This document shows positions 37,180 to 49,800 of a stretch of 64,000 bases of DNA, piece after piece (positions within the stretch are counted from its first letter, which is position 1; each line of letters starts with the position of its first letter). Where the stretch lies: positions 1 to 64,000 of the forward strand of contig NW_003151367.1 in the NCBI RefSeq assembly GCF_000003605.2, in the 5' to 3' direction. Source of the DNA: Saccoglossus kowalevskii. Its lineage: Eukaryota; Hemichordata; Enteropneusta; Harrimaniidae. The notes beneath the pieces are model-generated. The model was not told the origin of the DNA. It worked only from the letters and a program-made list of their open reading frames with translations, and ran no database searches. Both the position numbers and the translations under genes were made by a program.

Positions 37180-38054
37180 TCATTTATTAATAGTAGAAAG
37201 ACATGGAAATTTATTTATTTTTTCAAATTCATGAAAAGTTTTTCCAATTTTCCTATTATTTTCAAAGAACAATTTGTTGATGCTGACGGCACACAGTGCG
37301 TTTTTAGCTGTTAACGTGGCGTGAAAAGTTGCGCAAAGTGAATTCAAAGTTGTGTAAAGTGATTGCAAAGTTTGTAGATTTATTTGTATGTTTGACCTAA
37401 GTTGTTTGCACATAAAAAACGGCAGTTGTAAAATCAAAAAATGAATAAAAGCCAGATAAAAGCAGTCTATATTAGCAGAGTATCACATGAGCTGACTGAC
37501 TGACATTGGAATGACAACCCCGCAGTTAAATTCAGAAAACATTGAGTAAATGTCTAGAAAATGCCCCATATATAAGCAGATTATGGCAACTGCGAGCCGA
37601 AAAATCGAAGGCAAACTGCTTACAAAGTTGTTAAAAGCGATTGCAAAGTTTGTAGATTCGTTTGGAAACGGTACACAGGATATTATATTGACGGGTCGCA
37701 TAGTTAAAACTTCGAAAACGTGAATAAATATTTCTTAAAATGCCGTTAAAGTAGCGTCGTGTTACTGGGAGCATGTACAGGTCATAGGTCAATTCAAGAA
37801 GTTACTTGTGCAAACGCTATCAATTTTAAAACACTTTCAAACATAAAATAGCCGCCAATTCATTTCAATTTCAAATTACTTAAGCAGTAGTGTGGGTAAG
37901 TAATCGAACAAAATCTAAAGTTAAGCTCAATCGGGCGTGGTTAGTAGTTGCATGGGAGACTTCTTGAGTGACCTAGCTGGAGAAATTTTTTTTGTTCATC
38001 ACACACATGTCAAAGATATGAGGCAACGTTCTTGCATCTTTTTTTACTGTGATG
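37180..38054 (+). repeat. Shortened unit (875 bp) with the 80-bp deletion
   Basis: The next landmark follows after 875 bp instead of about 955. The missing part lies at 37500-37503, where 'gctgactgac' runs into 'tgacattgg'. The junction is identical to that at 292-295, including the added 'tga', so both units descend from one deletion event. The unit also has the 'tttttccaatt / caatttg' tract, as does the 1-846 unit. Confidence 0.95.
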
Positions 38055-39010
38055 TCATTTATTAATAGTAGAAAGACATGGAAATTTATTTATTTTTTCA
38101 AATTCATGAAAAGTTTTTCCAATTTTCCTATTATTTTCAAAGAACAATTTGTTGATGCTGACGGCACACAGTGCGTTTTTAGCTGTTAACGTGGCGTGAA
38201 AAGTTGCGCAAAGTGAATTCAAAGTTGTGTAAAGTGATTGCAAAGTTTGTAGATTTATTTGTATATTTGACCTAAGTTGTTTGCACATAAAAAACGGCAG
38301 TTGTAAAATCAAAAAATGAATAAAAGCCAGATAAAAGCAGTCTATATTAGCAGAGTATCACATGAGCTGACTGACTTTAAAATTGTTAGAAAACAGCGTG
38401 AAAAGTTGGTAAAAACGTTCGAAACGTTGGCGGAGTTGCTTCTATATTTAACCTAAGTCATTGGAATGACAACCCCGCAGTTAAATTCAGAAAACATTGA
38501 GTAAATGTCTAGAAAATGCCCCATATATAAGCAGATTATCGCAACTGCGAGCCGAAAAATCGAAGGCAAACTGCTTACAAAGTTGTTAAAAGCGATTGCA
38601 AAGTTTGTAGATTCGTTTGGAAATGGTACACAGGATATTATATTGACGGGTCGCATAGTTAAAACTTCGAAAACGAGAATAAATATTTCTTAAAATGCCG
38701 TTAAAGTAGCGTCGTGTTACTGGGAGCATGTACAGGTCATAGGTCAATTCAAGAAGTTACTTGTGCAAACGCTATCAATTTTAAAACTCTTTCAAACATA
38801 AAATAGCCGCCAATTCAGGACAATTTCAATTACTTAAGCAGTAGTGTGGGTAAGTAATCGAACAAAATCTAAAATTAAGCTCAATCGGGCGTGGTTAGTA
38901 GTTGCATGGGAGACTTCTTGAGTGACCTAGCTGGAGAAATATTTTTTTGTTCATCACACACATGTCAAAGATCTGAGGCAACGTTCTTGCATCTTTTTTT
39001 TACTGTGATG
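38055..39010 (+). repeat. Ordinary satellite unit before the contraction scar
   Basis: The unit has normal length and carries the 'tttttccaatt / caatttg' tract and the 'cgagaata' ending. Small private changes occur near 38264 ('gtatatttg') and 38828 ('tttcaattac', one A short). Confidence 0.94.
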
Positions 39011-39601
39011 TCATTTATTAATAGTAGAAAGACATGGAAATTTATTTATTTTTTCAAATTCATGAAAGTTTTTTCAATTTTCCTATTATTTTCAAAGACA
39101 ACTTGTTGATGCTGACGCACACAGTGCGTTTTAGCTGTTAACGTGGCGTGAAAGTTGCGCAAAGTGGAATTCAAGTTGTGTAAAGTGATTGCAAAGTTTG
39201 TAGATTCGTTTGGAACGGTACACAGGATATTATATTGACGGGTCGCATAGTTAAAACTTCGAAAACGTGAATAAATATTTCTTAAAATGCCGTTAAAGTA
39301 GCGTCGTGTTACTGGGAGCATGTACTGGTCATAGGTCAATTCAAGATGTTACTTGTGCAAACGCTATCAATTTTAAAACACTTTCAAACATAAAATAACC
39401 GCCAATTCACGTCAATTTCAAATTACTTAAGCAGTAGTGTGGGTAAGTAATCGAACAAAATCTAAAGTTAAGCTCAATCGGGCGTGGTTAGTAGTTGCAT
39501 GGGAGACTTCTTGAGTGACCTAGCTGGAGAAAGTTTTTTTGTTCATCACACACATGTCAAAGATATGAGGCAACGTTCTTGCATCTTTTTTTACTGTGAT
39601 G
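39011..39601 (+). repeat. Contracted unit (591 bp), A/B internal-repeat recombinant
   Basis: Subrepeat A near 39180 passes directly into the sequence that normally follows subrepeat B ('gattcgtttgg'). The crossover lies within the shared 20-bp core at 39186-39205. About 358 bp between A and B are gone, which removes the dyad, the TATATAAG motif and the first A-phased copy of B. The stretch 39063-39215 also shows many one-base losses. Its DR1 is changed at the first half site. Confidence 0.93.
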
Positions 39602-39936
39602 TCATTTATTAATATTAGAAAGACATGGAAATTTATTTATTTTTTCAAATTCATGAAAAGTTTTTTTTCAATTTTCCTATTATTTTCAAAGAACAACTTG
39701 TTGATGCTGACGGCACACAGTGCGTTTTTAGCTGTTAACGTGGCGTGAAAAGTTGCGCAAAGTGAATTCAAAGTTGTGTAAAGTGATTGCAAAGTTTATA
39801 GATTCGTTTGGAAGCGGTACACAGGATATTATATTGACGGGTCGCATAGTTAAAACTTCGAAAACGTGAATAACTATTTCTTAAAATGAACGTTAAAGTA
39901 GCGTCGTGTTACTGGGAGCATGTACAGGTGATAATC
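39602..39936 (+). repeat. Doubly contracted unit (335 bp)
   Basis: This unit has the same A/B fusion (core at 39785-39804) and a second deletion. After 'gtacaggt' at 39923-39929 the text runs through a short 'gataatc' filler into 'ttattttttcaaatt', which is normally found about 300 bp further on. The DR1 element, the subtype site, the GTAAGT donor and the variable T-run are therefore missing. The second junction has no long shared repeat, unlike the first. Confidence 0.92.
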
Positions 39937-40859
39937 TTATTTTTTCAAATTCATGAAAAGTTTTTTCAATTTTCCTATTATTTTCAAAGAACAACTTGTT
40001 GATGCTGACGGCACACAGTGCGTTTTTAGCTGTTAACGTGGCGTGAAAAGTTGCGCAAAGTGAATTCAAAGTTGTGTAAAGTGATTGCAAAGTTTGTAGA
40101 TTTATTTGTATGTTTGACCTAAGTTGTTTGCACATAAAAAACGGCAGTTGTAAAATCAAAAAATGAATAAAAGCCAGATAAAAGCAGTCTATATTAGCAG
40201 AGTATCACATGAGCTGACTGACTTTAAAATTGTTTGAAAACAGCGTGAAAAGTTGGTAAAAAACGTTCGAAACGTTGGCGGAGTTGCTTCTATATTTAAC
40301 CTAAGTCATTGGAATGACAACCCCGCAGTTAAATTCAGAAAACATTGAGTAAATGTCTAGAAAATGCCCCATATATAAGCAGATTATCGCAACTGCGAGC
40401 CGAAAAATCGAAGGCAAACTGCTTACAAAGTTGTTAAAAGCGATTGCAAAGTTTGTAGATTCGTTTGGAAACGGTACACAGGATATTATATTGACGGGTC
40501 GCATAGTTAAAACTTCGAAAACGTGAATAAATATTTCTTAAAATGCCGTTAAAGTAGCGTCGTGTTACTGGGAGCATGTACAGGTCATAGGTCAATTCAA
40601 GAAGTTACTTGTGCAAACGCTATCAATTTTAAAACACTTTCAAACATAAAATAGCCGCCAATTCATTTCAATTTCAAATTACTTAAGCAGTAGTGTGGGT
40701 AAGTAATCGAACTAAATCTAAAGTTAAGCTCAATCGGGCGTGGTTAGTAGTTGCATGGGAGACTTCTTGAGTGACCTAGCTGGAGAAATATTTTTTTGTT
40801 CATCACACACATGTCAAAGATCTGAGGCAACGTTCTTGCATCTTTTTTTTACTGTGATG
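39937..40859 (+). repeat. Satellite unit lacking its first ~36 bp
   Basis: The unit starts inside the T-rich tract because of the second deletion described for its left neighbour. From there on it is ordinary, with an extra A in 'gtaaaaaacg' and 'attgtttg' in place of 'attgttag'. Confidence 0.92.
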
Positions 40860-43800
40860 TCATTTATTAATAGTAGAAAGACATGGAAATTTATTTATTT
40901 TTTCAAATTCATGAAAAGTTTTTTCAATTTTCCTATTATTTTCAAAGAACAACTTGTTGATGCTGACGGCACACAGTGCGTTTTTAGCTGTTAACGTGGC
41001 GTGAAAAGTTGCGCAAAGTGAATTCAAAGTTGTGTAAAGTGATTGCAAAGTTTGTAGATTTATTTGTATGTTTGACCTAAGTTGTTTGCACATAAAAAAC
41101 GGCAGTTGGAAAATCAAAAAATGAATAAAAGCCAGATAAAAGCAGTCTATATTAGCAGAGTATCACATGAGCTGACTGACTTTAAAATTGTTAGAAAACA
41201 GCGTGAAAAGTTGGTAAAAACGTTCGAAACGTTGGCGGAGTTGCTTCTATATTTAACCTAAGTCATTGGAATGACAACCCCGCAGTTAAATTCAGAAAAC
41301 ATTGAGTAAATGTCTAGAAAATGCCCCATATATAAGCAGATTATGGCAACTGCGAGCCGAAAAATCGAAGGCAAACTGCTTACAAAGTTGTTAAAAGCGA
41401 TTGCAAAGTTTGTAGATTCGTTTGGAAACGGTACACAGGATATTATATTGACGGGTCGCATAGTTAAAACTTCGAAAACGTGAATAAATATTTCTTAAAA
41501 TGCCGTTAAAGTAGCGTCGTGTTACTGGGAGCATGTACAGGTCATAGGTCAATTCAAGAAGTTACTTGTGCAAACGCTATCAATTTTAAAACACTTTCAA
41601 ACATAAAATAGCCGCCAATTCAGGCCAGTTTCAAATTACTTAAGCAGTAGTGTGGGTAAGTAATCGAACAAAATCTAAAGTTAAGCTCAATCGGGCGTGG
41701 TTAGTAGTTGCATGGGAGACTTCTTGAGTGACCTAGCTGGAGAAATTGTTTTTGTTCATCACACACATGTCAAAGATATGAGGCAACGTTCTTGCATCTT
41801 TTTTTACTGTGATGTCATTTATTAATAGTAGAAAGACATGGAAATTTATTTATTTTTTCAAATTCATGAAAAGTTTTTTCAATTTTCCTATTATTTTCAA
41901 AGAACAACTTGTTGATGCTGACGGCACACAGTGCGTTTTTAGCTGTTAACGTGGCGTGAAAAGTTGCGCAAAGTGAATTCAAAGTTGTGTAAAGTGATTG
42001 CAAAGTTTGTAGATTTATTTGTATGTTTGACCTAAGTTGTTTGCACATAAAAAACGGCAGTTGTAAAATCAAAAAATGAATAAAAGCCAGATAAAAGCAG
42101 TCTATATTAGCAGAGTATCACATGAGCTGACTGACTTTAAAATTGTTAGAAAACAGCGTGAAAAGTTGGTAAAAACGTTCGAAACGTTGGCGGAGTTGCT
42201 TCTATATTTAACCTAAGTCATTGGAATGACAACCCCGCAGTTAAATTCAGAAAACATTGAGTAAATGTCTAGAAAATGCCCCATATATAAGCAGATTATG
42301 GCAACTGCGAGCCGAAAAATCGAAGGCAAACTGCTTACAAAGTTGTTAAAAGCGATTGCAAAGTTTGTAGATTCGTTTGGAAACGGTACACAGGATATTA
42401 TATTGACGGGTCGCATAGTTAAAACTTCGAAAACGTGAATAAATAATTCTTAAAATGCCGTTAAAGTAGCGTCGTGTTACTGGGAGCATGTACAGGTCAT
42501 AGGTCAATTCAAGAAGTTACTTGTGCAAACGCTATCAATTTTAAAACACTTTCAAACATAAAATAGCCACCAATTCAGGCCAGTTTCAAATTACTTAAGC
42601 AGTAGTGTGGGTAAGTAATCGAACAAAATCTAAAGTTAAGCTCAATCGGGCGTGGTTAGTAGTTGCATGGGAGACTTCTTGAGTGACCTAGCTGGAGAAA
42701 TTGTTTTTGTTCATCACACACATGTCAAAGATATGAGGCAACGTTCTTGCATCTTTTTTTACTGTGATGTCATTTATTAATAGTAGAAAGACATGGAAAT
42801 TTATTTATTTTTTCAAATTCATGAAAAGTTTTTTCAATTTTCCTATTATTTTCAAAGAACAACTTGTTGATGCTGACGGCACACAGTGCGTTTTTAGCTG
42901 TTAACGTGGCGTGAAAAGTTGCGCAAAGTGAATTCAAAGTTGTGTAAAGTGATTGCAAAGTTTGTAGATTTATTTGTATGTTTGACCTAAGTTGTTTGCA
43001 CATAAAAACGGCAGTTGTAAAATCAAAAAATGAATAAAAGCCAGATAAAAGCAGTCTATATTAGCAGAGTATCACATGAGCTGACTGACTTTAAAATTGT
43101 TAGAAAACAGCGTGAAAAGTTGGTAAAAACGTTCAAAACGTTGGCGGAGTTGCTTCTATATTTAACCTAAGTCATTGGAATGACAACCCCGCAGTTAAAT
43201 TCAGAAAACATTGAGTAAATGTCTAGAAAATGCCCCATATATAAGCAGATTATCGCAACTGCGAGCCGAAAAATCGAAGGCAAACTGCTTACAAAGTTGT
43301 TAAAAGCGATTGCAAAGTTTGTAGATTCGTTTGGAAATGGTACACAGGATATTATATTGACGGGTCGCATAGTTAAAACTTCGAAAACGAGAATAAATAT
43401 TTCTTAAAATGCCGTTAAAGTAGCGTCGTGTTACTGGGAGCATGTACAGGTCATAGGTCAATTCAAGAAGTTACTTGTGCAAACGCTATCAATTTTAAAA
43501 CACTTTCAAACATAAAATAGCCGCCAATTCAGGACAATTTAAAATTACTTAAGCAGTAGTGTGGGTAAGTAATCGAACAAAATCTAAAGTTAAGCTCAAT
43601 CGGGCGTGGTTAGTAGTTGCATGGGAGACTTCTTGAGTGACCTAGCTGGAGAAATATTTTTTTGTTCATCACACACATGTCAAAGATCTGAGGCAACGTT
43701 CTTGCATCTTTTTTTTACTGTGATGTCATTTATTAATAGTAGAAAGACATGGACATTTATTTATTTTTTCAAATTCATGAAAAGTTTTTTCAATTTTCCT

Positions 43801-46800
43801 ATTATTTTCAAAGAACAACTTGTTGATGCTGACGGCACACAGTGCGTTTTTAGCTGTTAACGTGGCGTGAAAAGTTGCGCAAAGTGAATTCAAAGTTGTG
43901 TAAAGTGATTGCAAAGTTTGTAGATTTATTTGTATGTTTGACCTAAGTTGTTTGCACATAAAAAACGGCAGTTGTAAAATCAAAAAATGAATAAAAGCCA
44001 GATAAAAGCAGTCTATATTAGCAGAGTATCACATGAGCTGACTGACTTTAAAATTGTTAGAAAACAGCGTGAAAAGTTGGTAAAAACGTTCGAAACGTTG
44101 GCGGAGTTGCTTCTATATTTAACCTAAGTCATTGGAATGACAACCCCGCAGTTAAATTCAGAAAACATTGAGTAAATGTCTAGAAAATGCCCCATATATA
44201 AGCAGATTATGGCAACTGCGAGCCGAAAAATCGAAGGCAAACTGCTTACAAAGTTGTTAAAAGCGATTGCAAAGTTTGTAGATTCGTTTGGAAATGGTAC
44301 ACAGGATATTATATTGACGGGTCGCATAGTTAAAACTTCGAAAACGAGAATAAATATTTCTTAAAATGCCGTTAAAGTAGCGTCGTGTTACTGGGAGCAT
44401 GTACAGGTCATAGGTCAATTCAAGAAGTTACTTGTGCAAACGCTATCAATTTTAAAACACTTTCAAACATAAAATAGCCGCCAATTCAGGCCAGTTTCAA
44501 ATTACTTAAGCAGTAGTGTGGGTAAGTAATCGAACAAAATCTAAAGTTAAGCTCAATCGGGCGTGGTTAGTAGTTGCATGGGAGACTTCTTGAGCGACCT
44601 AGCTGGAGAAATTTTTTTTTGTTCATCACACACATGTCAAAGATATGAGGCAACGTTCTTGCATCTTTTTTTACTGTGATGTCATTTATTAATAGTAGAA
44701 AGACATGGAAATTTATTTATTTTTTCAAATTCATGAAAAGTTTTTTCAATTTTCCTATTATTTTCAAAGAACAACTTGTTGATGCTGACGGCACACAGTG
44801 CGTTTTTAGCTGTTAACGTGGCGTGAAAAGTTGCGCAAAGTGAATTCAAAGTTGTGTAAAGTGATTGCAAAGTTTGTAGATTTATTTGTATGTTTGACCT
44901 AAGTTGTTTGCACATAAAAAACGGCAGTTGTAAAATCAAAAAATGAATAAAAGCCAGATAAAAGCAGTCTATATTAGCAGAGTATCACATGAGCTGACTG
45001 ACTTTAAAATTGTTAGAAAACAGCGTGAAAAGTTGGTAAAAACGTTCGAAACGTTGGCGGAGTTGCTTCTATATTTAACCTAAGTCATTGGAATGACAAC
45101 CCCGCTGTTAAATTCAGAAAACATTGAGTAAATGTCTAGAAAATGCCCCATATATAAGCAGATTATCGCAACTGCGAGCCGAAAAATCGAAGGCAAACTG
45201 CTTACAAAGTTGTTAAAAGCGATTGCAAAGTTTGTAGATTCGTTTGGAAACGGTACACAGGATATTATATTGACGGGTCGCATAGTTAAAACTTCGAAAA
45301 CGAGAATAAATATTTCTTAAAATGCCGTTAAAGTAGCGTCGTGTTACTGGGAGCATGTACAGGTCATAGGTCAATTCAAGAAGTTACTTGTGCAAACGCT
45401 ATCAATTGTAAAACACATTCAAACATAAAATAGCCGCCAATTCAGGTCAATTTCAAATTACTTAAGCAGTAGTGTGGGTAAGTAATCGAACAAAATCTAA
45501 AGTTAAGCTCAATCGGGCGTGGTTAGTAGTTGCATGGGAGACTTCTTGAGTGACCTAGCTGGAGAAAGTTTTTTTTGTTCATCACACACATGTCAAAGAT
45601 ATGAGGCAACGTTCTTGCATCTTTTTTTACTGTGATGTCATTTATTAATAGTAGAAAGACATGGAAATTTATTTATTTTTTCAAATTCATGAAAAGTTTT
45701 TTCAATTTTCCTATTATTTTCAAAGAACAACTTGTTGATGCTGACGGCACACAGTGCGTTTTTAGCTGTTAACGTGGCATGAAAAGTTGCGCAAAGTGAA
45801 TTCAAAGTTGTGTAAAGTGATTGCAAAGTTTGTAGATTTATTTGTATGTTTGACCTAAGTTGTTTGCACATAAAAAACGGCAGTTGTAAAATCAAAAAAT
45901 GAATAAAAGCCAGATAAAAGCAGTCTATATTAGCAGAGTATCACATGAGCTGACTGACTTTAAAATTGTTAGAAAACAGCGTGAAAAGTTGGTAAAAACG
46001 TTCGAAACGTTGGCGGAGTTGCTTCTATATTTAACCTAAGTCATTGGAATGACAACCCCGCAGTTAAATTCAGAAAACATTGAGTAAATGTCTAGAAAAT
46101 GCCCCATATATAAGCAGATTATCGCAACTGCGAGCCGAAAAATCGAAGGCAAACTGCTTACAAAGTTGTTAAAAGCGATTGCAAAGTTTGTAGATTCGTT
46201 TGGAAACGGTACACAGGATATTATATTGACGGGTCGCATAGTTAAAACTTCGAAAACGTGAATAACTATTTCTTAAAATGCCGTTAAAGTAGCGTCGTGT
46301 TACTGGGAGCATGTACAGGTCATAGGTCAATTCAAGAAGTTACTTGTGCAAACGCTATCAATTTTAAAACACTTTCAAACATAAAATAGCCGCCAATTCA
46401 TTTCAATTTCAAATTACTTAAGCAGTAGTGTGGGTAAGTAATCGAACAAAATCTAAAGTTAAGCTCAATCGGGCGTGGTTAGTAGTTGCATGGGAGACTT
46501 CTTGAGTGACCTAGCTGGAGAAAGTTTTTTTTGTTCATCACACACATGTCAAAGATATGAGGCAACGTTCTTGCATCTTTTTTTACTGTGATGTCATTTA
46601 TTAATAGTAGAAAGACATGGAAATTTATTTATTTTTTCAAATTCATGAAAAGTTTTTTCAATTTTCCTATTATTTTCAAAGAACAACTTGTTGATGCTGA
46701 CGGCACACAGTGCGTTTTTAGCTGTTAACGTGGCATGAAAAGTTGCGCAAAGTGAATTCAAAGTTGTGTAAAGTGATTGCAAAGTTTGTAGATTTATTTG

Positions 46801-49800
46801 TATGTTTGACCTAAGTTGTTTGCACATAAAAAACGGCAGTTGTAAAATAAAAAAATGAATAAAAGCCAGATAAAAGCAGTCTATATTAGCAGAGTATCAC
46901 ATGAGCTGACTGACTTTAAAATTGTTAGAAAACAGCGTGAAAAGTTGGTAAAAACGTTCGAAACGTTGGCGGAGTTGCTTCTATATTTAACCTAAGTCAT
47001 TGGAATGACAACCCCGCAGTTAAATTCAGAAAACATTGAGTAAATGTCTAGAAAATGCCCCATATATAAGCAGATTATCGCAACTGCGAGCCGAAAAATC
47101 GAAGGCAAACTGCTTACAAAGTTGTTAAAAGCGATTGCAAAGTTTGTAGATTCGTTTGGAAACGGTACACAGGATATTATATTGACGGGTCGCATAGTTA
47201 AAACTTCGAAAACGTGAATAAATATTTCTTAAAATGCCGTTAAAGTAGCGTCGTGTTACTGGGAGCATGTACAGGTCATAGGTCAATTCAAGAAGTTACT
47301 TGTGCAAACGCTATCAATTTTAAAACACTTTCAAACATAAAATAGCCGCCAATTCTGGACAATTCAAATTATTTAAGCAGTAGCGTGGGTAAGTAATCGA
47401 ACAAAATCTAAAGTTAAGCTCAATCGGGCGTGGTTAGTAGTTGCATGGGAGACTTCTTGAGTGACCTAGCTGGAGAAATTTTATTTGTTCATCACACACA
47501 TGTCAAAGATATGAGGCAACGTTCTTGCATCTTTTTTTACTGTGATGTCATTTATTAATAGTAGAAAGACATGGAAATTTATTTATTTTTTTCAAATTCA
47601 TGAAAAGTTTTTCCAATTTTCCTATTATTTTCAAAGAACAATTTGTTGATGCTGACGGCACACAGTGCGTTTTTAGCTGTTAACGTGGCGTGAAAAGTTG
47701 CGCAAAGTGAATTCAAAGTTGTGTAAAGTGATTGCAAAGTTTGTAGATTTATTTGTATGTTTGACCTAAGTTGTTTGCACATAAAAAACGGCAGTTGTAA
47801 AATCAAAAAATGAATAAAAGCCAGATAAAAGCAGTCTATATTAGCAGAGTATCACATGAGCTGACTGACTTTAAAATTGTTAGAAAACAGCGTGAAAAGT
47901 TGGTAAAAACGTTCGAAACGTTGGCGGAGTTGCTTCTATATTTAACCTAAGTCATTGGAATGACAACCCCGCAGTTAAATTCAGAAAACATTGAGTAAAT
48001 GTCTAGAAAATGCCCCATATATAAGCAGATTATCGCAACTGCGAGCCGAAAAATCGAAGACAAACTGCTTACAAAGTTGTTAAAAGCGATTGCAAAGTTT
48101 GTAGATTCGTTTGGAAACGGTACACAGGATATTATATTGACGGGTCGCATAGTTAAAACTTCGAAAACGTGAATAAATATTTCTTAAAATGCCGTTAAAG
48201 TAGCGTCGTGTTACTGGGAGCATGTACAGGTCATATGTCAATTCAAGAAGTTACTTGTGCAAACGCTATCAATTTTAAAACACTTTCAAACATAAAATAG
48301 CCGCCAATTCATTTCAATTTCAAATTACTTAAGCAGTAGTGTGGGTAAGTAATCGAACAAAATCTAAAGTTAAGCTCAATCGGGCGTGGTTAGTAGTTGC
48401 ATGGGAGACTTCTTGAGTGACCTAGCTGGAGAAATTTTTTTTGTTCATCACACACATGTCAAAGATATGAGGCAACGTTCTTGCATCTTTTTTTACTGTG
48501 ATGTCATTTATTAATAGTAGAAAGACATGGAAATTTATTTATTTTTTCAAATTCATGAAAAGTTTTTCCAATTTTCCTATTATTTTCAAAGAACAATTTG
48601 TTGATGCTGACGGCACACAGTGCGTTTTTAGCTGTTAACGTGGCGTGAAAAGTTGCGCAAAGTGAATTCAAAGTTGTGTAAAGTGATTGCAAAGTTTGTA
48701 GATTTATTTGTATGTTTGACCTAAGTTGTTTGCACATAAAAAACGGCAGTTGTAAAATCAAAAAATGAATAAAAGCCAGATAAAAGCAGTCTATATTAGC
48801 AGAGTATCACATGAGCTGACTGACTTTAAAATTGTTAGAAAACAGCGTGAAAAGTTGGTAAAAACGTTCGAAACGTTGGCGGAGTTGCTTCTATATTTAA
48901 CCTAAGTCATTGGAATGACAACCCCGCAGTTAAATTCAGAAAACATTGAGTAAATGTCTAGAAAATGCCCCATATATAAGCAGATTATGGCAACTGCGAG
49001 CCGAAAAATCGAAGGCAAACTGCTTACAAAGTTGTTAAAAGCGATTGCAAAGTTTGTAGATTCGTTTGGAAACGGTACACAGGATATTATATTGACGGGT
49101 CGCATAGTTAAAACTTCGAAAACGTGAATAAATATTTCTTAAAATGCCGTTAAAGTAGCGTCGTGTTACTGGGAGCATGTACAGGTCATAGGTCAATTCA
49201 AGAAGTTACTTGTGCAAACGCTATCAATTTTAAAACACTTTCAAACATAAAATAGCCGCCAATTCATTTCAATTTCAAATTACTTAAGCAGTAGTGTGGG
49301 TAAGTAATCGAACAAAATCTAAAGTTAAGCTCAATCGGGCGTGGTTAGTAGTTGCATGGGAGACTTCTTGAGTGACCTAGCTGGAGAAATATTTTTTTGT
49401 TCATCACACACATGTCAAAGATCTGAGGCAACGTTCTTGCATCTTTTTTTTTACTGTGATGTCATTTATTAATAGTAGAAAGACATGGAAATTTATTTAT
49501 TTTTTCAAATTCATGAAAAGTTTTTTCAATTTTCCTATTATTTTCAAAGAACAACTTGTTGATGCTGACGGCACACAGTGCGTTTTTAGCTGTTAACGTG
49601 GCGTGAAAAGTTGCGCAAAGTGAATTCAAAGTTGTGTAAAGTGATTGCAAAGTTTGTAGATTTATTTGTATGTTTGACCTAAGTTGTTTGTACATAAAAA
49701 ACGGCAGTTGTAAAATCAAAAAATGAATAAAAGCCAGATAAAAGCAGTCTATATTAGCAGAGTATAACATGAGCTGACTGACTTTAAAATTGTTAGAAAA

